DNA of 64,000 nucleotides from Burkholderia sp. Ax-1719 (GTDB lineage Bacteria; Pseudomonadota; Gammaproteobacteria; Burkholderiales; Burkholderiaceae), in the NCBI RefSeq assembly GCF_011753055.1, contig NZ_VWWJ01000001.1, positions 186,001 through 250,000 on the forward strand, read 5' to 3'. The notes under the pieces are model-generated. The model saw only the letters and a program-made list of their open reading frames with translations. It was not told where the DNA came from and did not search any database. Position 1 is the first letter of the stretch; every line of letters starts with the position of its first letter. Positions 1-10,387 of the stretch are shown piece after piece. Position numbers and translations under genes: made by a program.

Positions 1-8
1 TGCGCTAT

Positions 9-584
9 TTACGCTGCTGCGGCCGGAGCGGCAGCGGCTTCCACGGCGACGGCGCGCGGCTTGCGGGGCGCACGCGTCTTCTTCGCGGGAGCGGGAGCCG
101 TTGCAGCGGCCTTGCGACCACGCTTGGCACCTGTCTTCGTTGCGGCAGCGGACTTCGCGGCAGCGCGCTTGAAGCCGGGCTTCGGGCCACGCTTCGCGCC
201 AGTCGTCTTAGCGGCAACCTTCGGTGCGGCAGCAGCCGTTGCACCTTCGATCAGGAATTTCGAGCGGTCTTTCACGTCGCGAATCCACAGCGGCGCACGG
301 CCACGGCCGGTCCACGTCGCGCCCGTTTTCGGGTCCGCGTATTTCGGTGCAACGTGATGCACCGCGGCGCGCGGCGCTTTTGCCACGCCATTGGCGGCAG
401 CGACGCCCGGCTTGCGACCACGCTTCTTGCCGACGAACGATTCAATATCGGCGACGCTCAAGCCATGCTTGTGCATCAGGTCACGAATCTTCGTGAGACC
501 CACCGATGCCTGCTTATGCGAAAGCGTTTCCGCCTGTTTTTGCAGCTTTGCGATCTTCAGGTTGATCGCGTCCAAAGTCACCAT
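9..584 (-). CDS. H-NS family nucleoid protein with histone H1-like tail
   Basis: A 191-residue nucleoid-associated DNA-binding protein. Residues 1-50 are the helical oligomerisation region. The H-NS DNA-binding loop is at 90-98 (TWTGRGRAP). The tail from about 115 to the end is rich in Ala, Lys and Pro. AT-hook-like motifs occur at 54-60 (KRGRKPG), 131-137 (KRGPKPG) and 154-160 (KRGRKAA). The open frame continues upstream to 755, but ATG 584 is chosen because a strong GGGAGGTGAG ribosome site lies just before it and the family N-terminus begins there. By family role it should compact DNA and silence AT-rich genes. The tail makes it longer than the usual short H-NS homologues. Confidence 0.93.
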   Translation of the reverse strand: MVTLDAINLKIAKLQKQAETLSHKQASVGLTKIRDLMHKHGLSVADIESFVGKKRGRKPGVAAANGVAKAPRAAVHHVAPKYADPKTGATWTGRGRAPLWIRDVKDRSKFLIEGATAAAAPKVAAKTTGAKRGPKPGFKRAAAKSAAATKTGAKRGRKAAATAPAPAKKTRAPRKPRAVAVEAAAAPAAAA

Positions 585-1399
585 ACTCACCTCCCTTATC
601 GGATTTCGTCTCCAGACACCTGTGAAACTTCGTTTGCATGGCGAAGTTTGGTCTGGTCCATATCGGCAATTGCCATCGTGGCAATCCGGATTATGGCGGT
701 AAAGAGCCCGCAGGTGCAAACTCATTGGATGACATTCAGCAATTCGCAGGCCCAATAGCAGTTAAAAGACCAGGAATTTTTTCCGATTCCTTTCATCCGG
801 TTACTTTCGATCTCGTGAAAGAGTCCAGAAAAGCGCGAGCAAAATGCTTTCGAACTTCAGGATACAGAATTTGAAGAATTGAAACTCGCTGCGTGCACGC
901 ATCCTGCACCCGACTCAAACGCGCGATCGCGCCTCACGATGCACCTGTAATTATGAGCAATAGACCTAATAGTCAGTTGTCTGGCAAAAGATTGTGCGAG
1001 CGTCAACGAATGGGTTTGAGCGTGTTGCTGTGTGTGGCTGCGCGTAGCGGATTGCGTTCGATAACGCTGCACGCCCAACGTGGATACATCAGATGATCTA
1101 AAATGCGCGCTGCGGATGAATGTTGCCGGGCGACCTTCCGCTTTTCGATTCCGCCAACCGCTGTTGTTTTTTCACCCAACCCGCTACGACCGAACCTTGC
1201 ATGCGGTGCATGCGGCAGAGGTCCTGCGTATCGCTTCCTGTCGTTTTTTGTCGCTTCCGATCTTGCCTTGCGATGCCTTTGCGTCATACACGCGATTCAT
1301 CATGACGTTTGCGCGCCCGGTGTTATCGATCACATTCCATCACATCAATTTATAAACCGCGCTTTTAGACCGCTTCAGACTTCGCTTTAGACCTGACCG
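585..1399. other. Intergenic region between divergent genes
   Basis: About 815 bases separate the divergent H-NS-like gene and the MFS gene. The part next to the H-NS gene is noticeably more A+T-rich than the surrounding genes, as expected for a promoter region that an H-NS protein could bind. Short open frames exist on both strands, but none has a convincing ribosome site or recognisable protein. No terminator or RNA gene was recognised. Confidence 0.5.
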
Positions 1400-2629
1400 A
1401 TGAACGCACCTGTAGAAACATCCCTTCGCGCGGAGGCTGCCGAAACCGGCGGCGCGTCCGCGCTTATCGAGCCGCCTCACGGACTCGGTCTCGCCGAACT
1501 CTCGCTGGCGCTCGGCGGCTTTGCGATCGGCACGGCTGAATTTGCCGCCATGGGCATTCTTCCGGAGATGGCCGGCGATCTGCACGTCACGATTCCGCAA
1601 GCCGGCCATATGATCAGCGCCTACGCTGCGGGCGTGGTGGTCGGCGCGCCGCTCATTACTGTGCTGCTCGCAAGAATGCCGCGCCGCGCGCTGCTGATCG
1701 TGCTGATGTTGCTGTACGCCATCGGCAATGGCGCGACTGCGGTTTTCCATAGCTATGGTTTCGCGCTCGCGAGCCGCTTTATTGCCGGTCTGCCGCACGG
1801 CGCGTATTTTGGTCTCGCTGCGCTCGCGGCGGCCGCACTCGTGCCGCCGCATAAACGCGGCGCGGCAATCGGCAAGGTGATGCTGGGCCTGAGCGTGGCG
1901 AACGTGATTGGCGTGCCCGCCGCCACCTGGCTAGGCCAGGCGCTGGGCTGGCAGGCCTGCTTCGCATCGGTCGGGGTCATCGCGCTGATCACCGCGGGCA
2001 TGATCGCGTATTCGGTGCCCACCTTGCCGATGTCGAGCAAGGCCAGCCCACTCACCGAACTGGGCGCGCTGGGCCGTCCGCAGGTGCTGCTGACGTTGCT
2101 GGCATCGGCGGTGGGGTTTGGCGGGATCTTCTCTGTATACAGCTACGTCGCGTCCACGCTCACCGAAGTCACGCACCTGCCGAGCTATCACGTGCCCTGG
2201 GCGCTGGCGCTGATCGGCCTTGGCATGATCCTCGGCAATATGGCTTGCGGCTGGTTTGCGGACCGCTGGCTCAAGCGCACGATGCTCGGCATGTACGCAT
2301 TTACCGCCGTCGTGCTGCTGGTGTTCGTCGCCGCTGCGCCGCATCTGTGGCTGATGTTGCCGGTGCTGTTCTGCGTGGGCTTCGGTTCCGCCTGCACGCC
2401 CGCGTTCCAGTCGCGTTTGATGGATGTGGCGGGCGACGCGCAGTCGCTTGCGGCCGCCCTCAATCACAGCGCGTTCAATATCGCCAATGCGCTGGGTGCG
2501 TGGCTGGGCGGCATCGTGATTGCCGCCGGTTTCGGCTGGCTGGCGACGGGCTGGGTGGGCGCGATTCTCGCGGCGCTCGGCATTGCCGTGCTGATGGTGT
2601 CGTTCGCGCTCGATCGCAAGACGGCTTAA
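1400..2629 (+). CDS. MFS transporter, DHA1/AraJ-like efflux type
   Basis: A 409-residue inner-membrane protein with twelve hydrophobic segments. It opens with the phrase ELSLALGGFAIGTAEFAAMG, which is typical of the AraJ/YdhP-like drug:H+ antiporter group. Between TM2 and TM3 it carries a short basic loop (ARMPRR). It should export a small molecule, sugar or drug using the proton gradient; the substrate cannot be read from sequence. It stands alone on the plus strand, and its 3' end runs into the terminator that serves the opposing phaB gene. Confidence 0.88.
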   Translation: MNAPVETSLRAEAAETGGASALIEPPHGLGLAELSLALGGFAIGTAEFAAMGILPEMAGDLHVTIPQAGHMISAYAAGVVVGAPLITVLLARMPRRALLIVLMLLYAIGNGATAVFHSYGFALASRFIAGLPHGAYFGLAALAAAALVPPHKRGAAIGKVMLGLSVANVIGVPAATWLGQALGWQACFASVGVIALITAGMIAYSVPTLPMSSKASPLTELGALGRPQVLLTLLASAVGFGGIFSVYSYVASTLTEVTHLPSYHVPWALALIGLGMILGNMACGWFADRWLKRTMLGMYAFTAVVLLVFVAAAPHLWLMLPVLFCVGFGSACTPAFQSRLMDVAGDAQSLAAALNHSAFNIANALGAWLGGIVIAAGFGWLATGWVGAILAALGIAVLMVSFALDRKTA

Positions 2630-2636
2630 CGCGCCT

Positions 2637-2669
2637 TAAAAAAAACGCCGGCACTGAAGAGCGCCGGCG
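2637..2669 (-). terminator. Rho-independent terminator of phaB
   Basis: Read on the minus strand this is a 7-bp G+C stem (arms at 2663-2669 and 2646-2652) followed by a run of eight or more T. It lies about 60 bases after the phaB stop and only eight bases beyond the convergent MFS gene. Confidence 0.8.
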
Positions 2670-2726
2670 CGAATGAATCGATGGTTGCCGCGCAGCAGCG
2701 CTGCGCGGCCTGACTGCCATCTACAC

Positions 2727-3470
2727 TTATTGCATGTGCTGGCCGCCGTTGATGGGGATATTCGCACCCGTCACGAAACCGGCGTCGTCCGAGCACAGGA
2801 ACAGCACGAGCGCGGCCACTTCGTCCGGATTGCCCAGACGGCCCATCGGGATCTGCGGCAGGATCTTCGAATCGAGAATGTCCTGCGGAATCGCCGTGAC
2901 CATTTTCGTCGCCAGATAACCCGGCGAAATCGTGTTGACCGTCACGCCCTTGCGCGCCACTTCGAGCGCCAGCGACTTCGTGAAGCCGTGCATGCCCGCC
3001 TTCGCTGCCGCATAGTTGGTCTGGCCGACCGAACCCTTCGAGCCGTTCACCGACGAGATATTGATGATGCGCCCCCACGAGCGCTCCACCATCGCATCGC
3101 ACAGCGGCTTGCAGATATTGAAGATCGAATCCAGGTTGGTACGCAGCACGGCGTCCCAGTTGACCTTGTCGAGCTTGCGGAAGGTCATGTCGCGCGTGAT
3201 GCCAGCGTTATTGACCAGAATATCGATCGGGCCAATATCGCTCTGAATCTTCTTCGCGCCGCGCTGGCACGAATCGTAATCGGCCACGTCCACCGAGTAC
3301 GCGTGAAAATCGCGGCCAGCGTCCGAATGACGCTTCAACCATTCCTTTGCCCCTGCGTTGTCCGGCGAGTGCGTCACCACGACCTTGTAGCCGGCGTCGT
3401 GCAGACGTACGCTGATGGCCTCGCCAAGGCCGCCCATTCCACCCGTTACCAATGCAATACGCTTAGTCAT
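2727..3470 (-). CDS. phaB: Acetoacetyl-CoA reductase (PhaB-type SDR)
   Basis: A 247-residue short-chain dehydrogenase. The Rossmann glycine motif is at 9-16 (TGGMGGLG), NNAG at 87-90, and the catalytic Ser140, Tyr153 and Lys157 are present. The sequence style (GGMGGLGE near the start, INGGQHMQ at the end) is that of beta- and gammaproteobacterial PhaB. It should reduce acetoacetyl-CoA to (R)-3-hydroxybutyryl-CoA with NADPH, the monomer of polyhydroxybutyrate. It lies downstream of phaA on the same strand, about 256 bases away, and is followed by its own terminator. FabG-like use in fatty acid synthesis is a less likely alternative. Confidence 0.92.
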   Translation of the reverse strand: MTKRIALVTGGMGGLGEAISVRLHDAGYKVVVTHSPDNAGAKEWLKRHSDAGRDFHAYSVDVADYDSCQRGAKKIQSDIGPIDILVNNAGITRDMTFRKLDKVNWDAVLRTNLDSIFNICKPLCDAMVERSWGRIINISSVNGSKGSVGQTNYAAAKAGMHGFTKSLALEVARKGVTVNTISPGYLATKMVTAIPQDILDSKILPQIPMGRLGNPDEVAALVLFLCSDDAGFVTGANIPINGGQHMQ

Positions 3471-3726
3471 CCTGTATATCCGCGAGAGAAGATAATCAAT
3501 GGTCCTCGCAACGCCCTGTTAAAGAGCGCCGCGTGCTACGAGGGCCGGCATCTTCGCATGGGGTACGAAGATTGCTCGGCATGGATCGCGCGGTTTTCTA
3601 GTTTGCATCACATGATGCGCGAACTTGCTGCTGCTACTTTTACGGCTTCATTCACTATCGGGTCCGCCAGCCAAACGCCCCGCGGCGAACCCGACTCGTT
3701 GCTTACGCAAGCATTTCCGTGCGTAT

Positions 3727-4908
3727 TTAAATGCGTTCCAGCGCCAGCGCCACACCCATGCCGCCGCCGATACACAGCGACGCCAGACCGCGCTTCGCGT
3801 CGCGGCGCTGCATTTCGTGCAGCAGCGTCACCAGAATGCGACAGCCCGATGCGCCGATCGGATGGCCAATGGCAATCGCGCCGCCGTTCACGTTGATCTT
3901 CGACGTGTCCCAGCCCATCTGCTTGTTCACGGCCAGCGCCTGCGCCGCGAACGCCTCGTTGATTTCCATCAGATCGAGATCGCCCACCGACCAGCCCGCG
4001 CGCTCCAGCGCACGCTTCGAAGCCGGCACCGGGCCCATGCCCATGATCTTCGGATCGACGCCGCCGGCGGCGTACGACTTGATGCGCGCGAGCGGCGTAA
4101 GGCCCAACGCCTCGGCCTTTTTCGCCGACATCACGACGACCGCGGCCGCGCCGTCGTTGAGACCCGAAGCGTTAGCCGCCGTCACCGTGCCTTCCTTCGA
4201 GAACGCCGGCTTCAGGCCCGCGAGCGATTCGGCCGTGACGCCATGACGCACGAATTCGTCGGTGGCGAACTTCAGCGGCTCGCCCTTGCGCTGCGGGATT
4301 TCGACCGGCACGATTTCCGCGTCGAAACGGCCTTCTTTTTGCGCGGCTTCAGCCTTGTTCTGCGAGGCGGCCGCAAACGCGTCCTGCTCTTCACGCGTGA
4401 TGCCGTATTCCTTCGCGACGTTCTCTGCCGTCACGCCCATGTGGTACTGGTTGTACACGTCCCACAGGCCGTCGACGATCATGCTGTCGATCAGCTTGGC
4501 GTCGCCCATGCGGAAGCCGTCGCGCGAGCCCGGCAGCACGTGCGGCGCGGCGCTCATGTTTTCCTGACCACCTGCCACCACGATGTCCGAGTCGCCCGCG
4601 ATGATCGCGTTGGCGGCCAGCATCACAGCCTTCAGGCCCGAACCGCAGACCTTGTTGATCGTCATCGCCGGCACGGCTGTGGGCAGACCAGCCTTCAGCG
4701 AAGCCTGACGCGCCACGTTCTGGCCGGAACCTGCCGTGAGCACCTGACCCATGATCACGTCGCTCACCTGATCGGCCTTCACGCCTGCGCGCTCGAGCGC
4801 CGCCTTGATCACCAGCGCGCCGAGGTCGGGCGCGGCCACCTTTGCCAGCGAGCCGCCGAATTTACCCACCGCCGTGCGTGCGGCCGAAACGATCACAATG
4901 TCAGTCAT
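3727..4908 (-). CDS. phaA: Acetyl-CoA C-acetyltransferase (beta-ketothiolase)
   Basis: A 393-residue biosynthetic-type thiolase that condenses two acetyl-CoA to acetoacetyl-CoA, the first step towards polyhydroxybutyrate, and can also run in the degradative direction. The nucleophile Cys88 lies in NKVCGSG, His349 in GHPIGASG and Cys379 in CIGGGMG. An in-frame ATG lies five codons upstream at 4923, but ATG 4908 has AGGA at the right distance and gives the canonical N-terminus [15 protein letters not shown]. It sits between phaP and phaB, all on the minus strand. The polyester synthase phaC is not in this window. Confidence 0.93.
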   Translation of the reverse strand: MTDIVIVSAARTAVGKFGGSLAKVAAPDLGALVIKAALERAGVKADQVSDVIMGQVLTAGSGQNVARQASLKAGLPTAVPAMTINKVCGSGLKAVMLAANAIIAGDSDIVVAGGQENMSAAPHVLPGSRDGFRMGDAKLIDSMIVDGLWDVYNQYHMGVTAENVAKEYGITREEQDAFAAASQNKAEAAQKEGRFDAEIVPVEIPQRKGEPLKFATDEFVRHGVTAESLAGLKPAFSKEGTVTAANASGLNDGAAAVVVMSAKKAEALGLTPLARIKSYAAGGVDPKIMGMGPVPASKRALERAGWSVGDLDLMEINEAFAAQALAVNKQMGWDTSKINVNGGAIAIGHPIGASGCRILVTLLHEMQRRDAKRGLASLCIGGGMGVALALERI

Positions 4909-5174
4909 TTTCCATTCCTGCATTAAAGAGACTTACCGGGATAGCTGCTTCAAAAAACCACACCTCGCGGCGCATCAACGACACGCTCACGTCACATGAA
5001 TTAGCGTGTCTGCATACCGTTACACACAGATGACAAAACGGGGAACAAACGCAGTAGCGATGCGTATTGATTCAACGAGGTTTGCTAAAACGTATTGGGC
5101 ATGCGCGGTGCAACGCTTGAGCGAAGCAACCGCGCTTTCTTTACCGAAGTCTTGAAGGCTAAATGCAATAACAA

Positions 5175-5762
5175 TTATTTCGCGGCGTGAATGACTGCAG
5201 CCTCCTGCGTGGCGGGCTGCTGAAGCGCTTTAGCAGTAATCGAATCAACTTGCGCATCAAATTGCTTGCGCGTCGAATCAATCGTTTGCTGGGTGAACTG
5301 GCGGAACGTTTCGGCGGCGTTGCCAAAAGCGGCAAAGGTCGAATTAAACGCCGAGAAATACGGTGCGGACCCAGCGGGCGCATTCTGCGAGAAACGATCT
5401 GCGAAAGCCTTGGCACGTTCCTGCTGCGCTTCGGCTTGCGCGTGAGCGGCCTGCGTCAATTCCGCCTGGGCATGCGTAGCGATGTCGAAAAGCTGACGAC
5501 CGTACGACAAAGCCTTTGCGGCGGCTTGCTGCGAAGTGCTGACATGATGCGTGAACAATTCGACAGGACTGGCGGTTTGCAGCGCGCTCTTGAGCGTCGC
5601 TTCGTTTTCGGCCAGCACGGCGCGCGTAGCCTGGAGATTCAGCGCGACAACGGCTTCGACGCTCTTAAAAGCAGGCTGCGTAAATGCGAAAAAAGCCGCG
5701 ATGCCGGACTGATAATGTGCCCGGAGATGTTCGGATGCGAAATCGTTCGTGGACTCGGTCAT
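5175..5762 (-). CDS. phaP: Phasin family protein
   Basis: A 195-residue amphipathic helical protein, rich in Ala, Gln and Phe and without membrane segments. It matches the phasin_2 family (repeated phrases such as RAVLAENEATLKSAL and AAETFRQFTQQTIDSTRKQFD). Phasins coat polyhydroxyalkanoate granules and control their size. It lies upstream of phaA and phaB on the same strand, separated from phaA by about 266 bases, so it probably has its own promoter in the A+T-rich region beyond 5762. Confidence 0.85.
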   Translation of the reverse strand: MTESTNDFASEHLRAHYQSGIAAFFAFTQPAFKSVEAVVALNLQATRAVLAENEATLKSALQTASPVELFTHHVSTSQQAAAKALSYGRQLFDIATHAQAELTQAAHAQAEAQQERAKAFADRFSQNAPAGSAPYFSAFNSTFAAFGNAAETFRQFTQQTIDSTRKQFDAQVDSITAKALQQPATQEAAVIHAAK

Positions 5763-6290
5763 CGACTATGCCTCATGGTTAGAAATGCTAAACAGATTGA
5801 CTAAATCGAGCCGCAATCCGATGCGACTCACGAGCACTCCGTCCGACACTGTACGCAACACGCACACTATCGTGGCAACGCAATTAGAGACTTGATTCTA
5901 AGCCATCAATTTAACAATTTTGTGCAACACACAATTAGGTGAAAACCCTGAGTCGCCACAATTCGATTCGGAACGGGTTTATTTCTTGCAGTTGTCAGGC
6001 AAATCAAATTACAAATTATTCGGCCTGGCGTATGCGGGGTCGGTTTCTTTAGTGCATGCACTGGAATGCATGCGATGTGGATCATTAATTCGCGTTATAC
6101 GTTTTAGCTAAATTAAGGGCGTGACCTGTCAACTAGCGTTTCCCGGCCAGCGAATTGGCCGTGAATCGCTAATTGATGCCAGTTCTGATTAAAGAGCCAG
6201 GATATTGCGCATACATCAAAGCCCATCAATCCAAAGGATACCGAATCAAATTAAAAGCGCGTGATTCAAACCCCGCGCAAGAGGAGCCGC
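5763..6290. other. A+T-rich intergenic region
   Basis: About 530 bases between the phasin start and the end of the cytochrome gene. Base composition is clearly more A+T-rich than the genes. It should hold the phasin promoter and any 3' end of the cytochrome transcript. No convincing small gene, RNA or T-tailed hairpin was seen. Confidence 0.45.
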
Positions 6291-7154
6291 TTATGGACTG
6301 CCCAGAACGTGACCGTTCACCGTCATGCCGTACATTGAATTGGGCGTATCGTGATATTTCGCGCGTGTCTGCGCGACCGATCCCGTAAAGCGTGGGTCCT
6401 GCGGCCTTTCGTGGCTGTCCATGAATATCGCCACGTCCCATGCCTCCTGGTCGGTCAAGGTTCCCCCGAGGCCTAGCGGCATATTCGCCTTGATGAAGCC
6501 CGCCGCATTCTGGATTTCGTGCATGCCCGCACCCCAGTTGAATGACTGCGCGCCCCACAGCGGCGGAAACACAGTCTGACCGTTGCTGCGCTGCCCCTGG
6601 CCGTCCGCGCCGTGACAGACGGCGCAATGCTGGGCGTAGACGGCGCCGCCGCGTGTGTAATCGGCTTTCTGCGCGGGCGCAGGCAGTTTGGGATAACCGC
6701 GCCCGGCGAGTTTTCCGCCGACCGGTGCGCCCGTCGCCAGCCAGTATGCGTAGCTTTCGAGCGCGACGAGAACCGGGTCGCCGAGCGGCGGCGGCTTGCC
6801 GTTCATGCTGTAGTTGAAGCAGCCCTGCAAGCGTTCCGCGAAGGTATTCACGTGGCCATTCTTGCTGCGCCAGGCGGGATAGGAGATATACGCGCCCCAT
6901 AGCGGACCGGCATCGGCTTTACGGCCTGCATCCAGATGGCAGTTCGCGCAGGTCAAGGTATTGCCCACGTACCGGCCGGCGAACTGGCCGGTGTGCAGAA
7001 AGATCTGCTCGCCGAGCTTCACCTGTTTGCCGAAATCGCCTTCGGGCATGGTGCTTTCGGCGGGTGGTTCAAACGGCGCGGCGTACGCATGAGCAGCGCA
7101 GAACAACGCGCCAAGCATGCCGTGCTTCAGCACATTCAGAACGGTGGCTTTCAT
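6291..7154 (-). CDS. Di-heme c-type cytochrome
   Basis: A 287-residue periplasmic electron carrier. Residues 1-26 form a signal peptide ending AHAYA. Two heme c sites are visible: CANCH in the first half, following an HTGQFAGRYVGNTLT stretch, and CAVCH in the second. The open frame continues far upstream, but ATG 7154 is chosen because it starts the signal peptide and is preceded by GGGAGACC. It lies 14 bases downstream of another di-heme cytochrome, so the two are probably co-transcribed and may pass electrons to or from the same partner, which is not visible here. It resembles SoxX/thiosulfate-dehydrogenase-type cytochromes, but the substrate is unknown. Confidence 0.88.
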   Translation of the reverse strand: MKATVLNVLKHGMLGALFCAAHAYAAPFEPPAESTMPEGDFGKQVKLGEQIFLHTGQFAGRYVGNTLTCANCHLDAGRKADAGPLWGAYISYPAWRSKNGHVNTFAERLQGCFNYSMNGKPPPLGDPVLVALESYAYWLATGAPVGGKLAGRGYPKLPAPAQKADYTRGGAVYAQHCAVCHGADGQGQRSNGQTVFPPLWGAQSFNWGAGMHEIQNAAGFIKANMPLGLGGTLTDQEAWDVAIFMDSHERPQDPRFTGSVAQTRAKYHDTPNSMYGMTVNGHVLGSP

Positions 7155-7168
7155 CAGGGTCTCCCGCG

Positions 7169-7876
7169 TTATTTGTTCGCCGCTTGCGCGTCGGCTTGCG
7201 CGTAATACTGCGCTACGGCCTGAATATCCGCGTCGCTGAGCTTGCTCGCAATCGTCGGCATCAGCGCGAGCGGGCCGGGCGCACGTGTGCCGTTTTTCCA
7301 CGCTTTGAGCTGCGCTTCGATATAGGCCGCAGGTTGCCCCGCCAGCGGCGGGAACACCGTGCCAACGCCCGCGCCGCCCGGCCCATGACATTGCACGCAC
7401 GCGGGCAGATCCTGCTGCCAGCGCCCGCGCGTGGCGAGCCATGCGCCGGTGTCGGTAGTCGAAACATCGGCGCTGTCCCGGCTGCGCAGATCTTTTGGCG
7501 CGGGCAGGCTGCTGAAGTATTGCGCCACCGCCTCGCGCCCATCGCGCGACATGATCTTCGCGAACGGTTGCATGATGCTGTTTTCGCGTGTGCCGTCGGC
7601 AAAGGCGGCGAGCTGCGCCGCCAGATATGGTTCGCTCACCCCCGCGAGCCGCGGAAAGCCCGCAGCCGCGTTGCCCTCGCCATTTGCTCCGTGACAACTG
7701 ATGCAGGCGGGAATGCCTTTGGCGGTCCCTTGCGTCGCAATCGTGCGACCTGATGGAGATGGAGATTGAGACGGCGGTTCAGGCTCAGCGCCCTTGGCCG
7801 CGTGCATGACGGGCAATATCGCCATCGCCAGCATGGCGGCCATGGCGAACGGGCGCGCGCGACGCTTCGCGTTCAT
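7169..7876 (-). CDS. Di-heme c-type cytochrome
   Basis: A 235-residue exported cytochrome with an N-terminal signal peptide (basic MNAKRRARPF followed by a hydrophobic stretch ending near AKG). Two heme-binding motifs are present: CISCH in the first domain and CVQCH in the second. Each is followed by a conserved FPxLAG phrase, as in the cytochrome c4 / alcohol dehydrogenase cytochrome class. It is the first gene of a two-cytochrome transcription unit. A role as electron shuttle between a periplasmic dehydrogenase and a terminal oxidase fits the family; the dehydrogenase is not encoded nearby. Confidence 0.88.
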   Translation of the reverse strand: MNAKRRARPFAMAAMLAMAILPVMHAAKGAEPEPPSQSPSPSGRTIATQGTAKGIPACISCHGANGEGNAAAGFPRLAGVSEPYLAAQLAAFADGTRENSIMQPFAKIMSRDGREAVAQYFSSLPAPKDLRSRDSADVSTTDTGAWLATRGRWQQDLPACVQCHGPGGAGVGTVFPPLAGQPAAYIEAQLKAWKNGTRAPGPLALMPTIASKLSDADIQAVAQYYAQADAQAANK

Positions 7877-8001
7877 GTCGTCTCCTCGTTATGGGTCGTG
7901 CGATTGTGTACGTGTGGACGAGCCCATTATCGCCCGCCGCGCGGCGTTACAATCGCAAAAGTCCTGAACTGTCCTGCCTATAAATCGCGCTTAATCCCAT
8001 C

Positions 8002-10380
8002 GTGACCGAGCATCAACCCGGCCTGACGCCGGGCTTCATTCTGACCCGCCACTGGCGCGACACGCCCACGCATACCGAAGTCGACTTCTGGCTCGCGACG
8101 CCCGACGGCCCGCGGCAGTTGCGCCTGCGCCCGCAGACCTCGGTGGCCTTCGTGCCGCAGGCGCAGCGCGAGTCCGCGCAGCGCGCGCTCGAACGCGACA
8201 AAGGCGTCGAATGGCGCGAGCTCGATCTCAAGGACTTTCGCCAGCGCCCCATCGCCGGCCTATACGCGCCGCAATATCGGCAGCTGACGGGCGCGGCGAA
8301 GCGCCTGACGAAAGCGGGCGTCGATGTCTACGAAGCCGATATCCAGCCGCCCGACCGCTACATGATGGAGCGTTTCATCACCGCGCCCGTGCTGTTTCGC
8401 GGCGCTGCCGATGAGGCCGGCGTGCTGATCGACGGCGAAATGAAGCCCGCCGCCGATTACCGGCCCTCGCTGCGGCTGGTGTCGCTCGACATCGAAACGA
8501 GTGCGCAAGGCGAGCTTTATTCGATCGCACTCGAAGGTTGCGGGCAACGTCAGGTCTATATGCTGGCGCCGCAAAATGGCGACGCCGGTGCGCTCGATTT
8601 CGATCTCGCGTACTGCGAAAGCCGCGCGCAGATGCTCGAATGCCTTAACGCCTGGATGGCGCAACACGATCCCGATGCGATCATCGGCTGGAATCTGGTG
8701 CAATTCGATCTGCGCGTGCTGCACGCGCACTCGCAGCAATATGGCGTGCCGCTGCGGCTCGGGCGCGGCGGCGCCGTCATGGAGTGGCGCGAGCACAGCA
8801 TCAACCAGAATCACTATTTCGCGGCGGCGGCAGGACGGCTCATCATCGACGGGATCGAAGCGTTGCGCTCCGCCACCTGGAGCTTCCCTTCGTTCAGCCT
8901 CGAATATGTATCGCAAACGCTGCTGGGCGAAGGCAAGGCCGTCGACAATCCATATCAGCGCATGGACGAAATCCAGCGCCGCTTCGACGAGGACAAGCCC
9001 GCGCTCGCGCGCTACAACCTCAAGGATTGCGAACTCGTCACGCGCATTTTCGAAAAGACCGAATTGATGGCGTTCCTGCTGGAGCGCGCCTCGGTGACGG
9101 GCCTGCCCGTCGATCGCAGCGGCGGGTCGGTCGCGGCATTCACGCATCTGTATTTGCCGCGCATGCACCGGCTCGGCTACGTTGCGCCCAATCTCGGCGA
9201 TGTGGTGGGCGAGAACAGCCCTGGCGGCTTCGTGATGGACTCGCGGCCCGGCCTCTACGATTCGGTGCTGGTGCTCGATTACAAGAGCCTGTATCCGTCG
9301 ATCATCCGCACGTTCCTGATCGACCCGGTCGGGCTGATCGAAGGTTTGCTCGCGCCCGACGACGCGCATTCCGTGCCCGGTTTTCTGGGCGCGCGGTTCT
9401 CGCGCACCCTGCACTGTCTGCCCGAAATCGTGCGCCAGGTCTGGGATGGCCGCGAGAGCGCCAAGCGGCAAAAGAATGCGCCGCTTTCGCAAGCGCTGAA
9501 GATCATCATGAACGCGTTCTATGGCGTGCTCGGCTCGACGGGCTGCCGCTTTTTCGATCCGCGTCTGGCTTCATCGATCACCATGCGCGGTCACGAAATC
9601 ATGCGTCAGACGCGCAAGCTGATCGAGGCACAGGGCTACGACGTCATCTACGGCGATACCGATTCGACCTTCGTCTGGCTCAAGCGCGCGCATTCGGAAG
9701 AAGATGCCACGCGCACGGGCCGCGAGCTGGTTGTGCATGTCAATGCATGGTGGAAGGCGGAACTGGAAAATCGCTATGGACTGCAAAGCGCACTCGAACT
9801 GCAATTCGAGCGCCATTACTCGCGCTTTCTCATGCCCACGGTGCGCGGTGCGGAAGAAGGCAGCAAGAAGCGCTATGCGGGTCTTTCGCTGGCGAAGGAC
9901 GGCAGCGAGGAAGTCGTGTTCAAAGGCCTGGAAACGGTGCGCACCGACTGGACGCCGCTTGCGCAGCAATTCCAGCGCGAACTCTACCGGCGCGTCTTCA
10001 TGCGGGAGCCGCATGAAGATTATGTGCGCGAATACGTGCGGCGCACGCTGGCCGGAGAATTCGACGATCAACTGGTGTTTCGCAAGCGTCTGCGCCGGCC
10101 TTTGAGCGACTATCAGCGCAACGTGCCGCCGCATGTGCGCGCCGCGCGCGTGGCCGACGAATACAACCGCGAAAAAGGCCGCCCTTTGCAGTATCAGAAT
10201 GGCGGCTGGATCAGCTATGTCATGACCACCGTGGGACCGGAACCGCTCGAAACCCTGAGCGCGCCGCCGGATTACACGTTCTATCTCACGCGTCAGTTGC
10301 AGCCTGTCGCCGATGCGATTCTGCCCTTCCTGCGCGAAGCGTTCGAAACGCTGATTTCCGGTCAGGCAAGCCTCTTTTAA
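8002..10380 (+). CDS. polB: DNA polymerase II (family B)
   Basis: A 792-residue family B DNA polymerase, the length typical of bacterial Pol II. It has a 3'-5' exonuclease domain with Exo I SLDIET and Exo II NLVQFD. Polymerase motif A is [12 protein letters not shown], motif B is around [12 protein letters not shown] and motif C is YGDTDS. In Escherichia coli Pol II is SOS-induced and restarts replication at damage. The start is GTG 8002; no obvious LexA box was found directly upstream. It is a single-gene unit, divergent from the cytochrome genes and convergent with the next acetyltransferase, whose stop is seven bases away. Confidence 0.96.
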   Translation: MTEHQPGLTPGFILTRHWRDTPTHTEVDFWLATPDGPRQLRLRPQTSVAFVPQAQRESAQRALERDKGVEWRELDLKDFRQRPIAGLYAPQYRQLTGAAKRLTKAGVDVYEADIQPPDRYMMERFITAPVLFRGAADEAGVLIDGEMKPAADYRPSLRLVSLDIETSAQGELYSIALEGCGQRQVYMLAPQNGDAGALDFDLAYCESRAQMLECLNAWMAQHDPDAIIGWNLVQFDLRVLHAHSQQYGVPLRLGRGGAVMEWREHSINQNHYFAAAAGRLIIDGIEALRSATWSFPSFSLEYVSQTLLGEGKAVDNPYQRMDEIQRRFDEDKPALARYNLKDCELVTRIFEKTELMAFLLERASVTGLPVDRSGGSVAAFTHLYLPRMHRLGYVAPNLGDVVGENSPGGFVMDSRPGLYDSVLVLDYKSLYPSIIRTFLIDPVGLIEGLLAPDDAHSVPGFLGARFSRTLHCLPEIVRQVWDGRESAKRQKNAPLSQALKIIMNAFYGVLGSTGCRFFDPRLASSITMRGHEIMRQTRKLIEAQGYDVIYGDTDSTFVWLKRAHSEEDATRTGRELVVHVNAWWKAELENRYGLQSALELQFERHYSRFLMPTVRGAEEGSKKRYAGLSLAKDGSEEVVFKGLETVRTDWTPLAQQFQRELYRRVFMREPHEDYVREYVRRTLAGEFDDQLVFRKRLRRPLSDYQRNVPPHVRAARVADEYNREKGRPLQYQNGGWISYVMTTVGPEPLETLSAPPDYTFYLTRQLQPVADAILPFLREAFETLISGQASLF

Positions 10381-10387
10381 AGCGGCT

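Noticed and set aside
857..1287. Small minus-strand frames upstream of the MFS gene
   Set aside because: No ribosome site, no domain and unlike neighbouring codon use.
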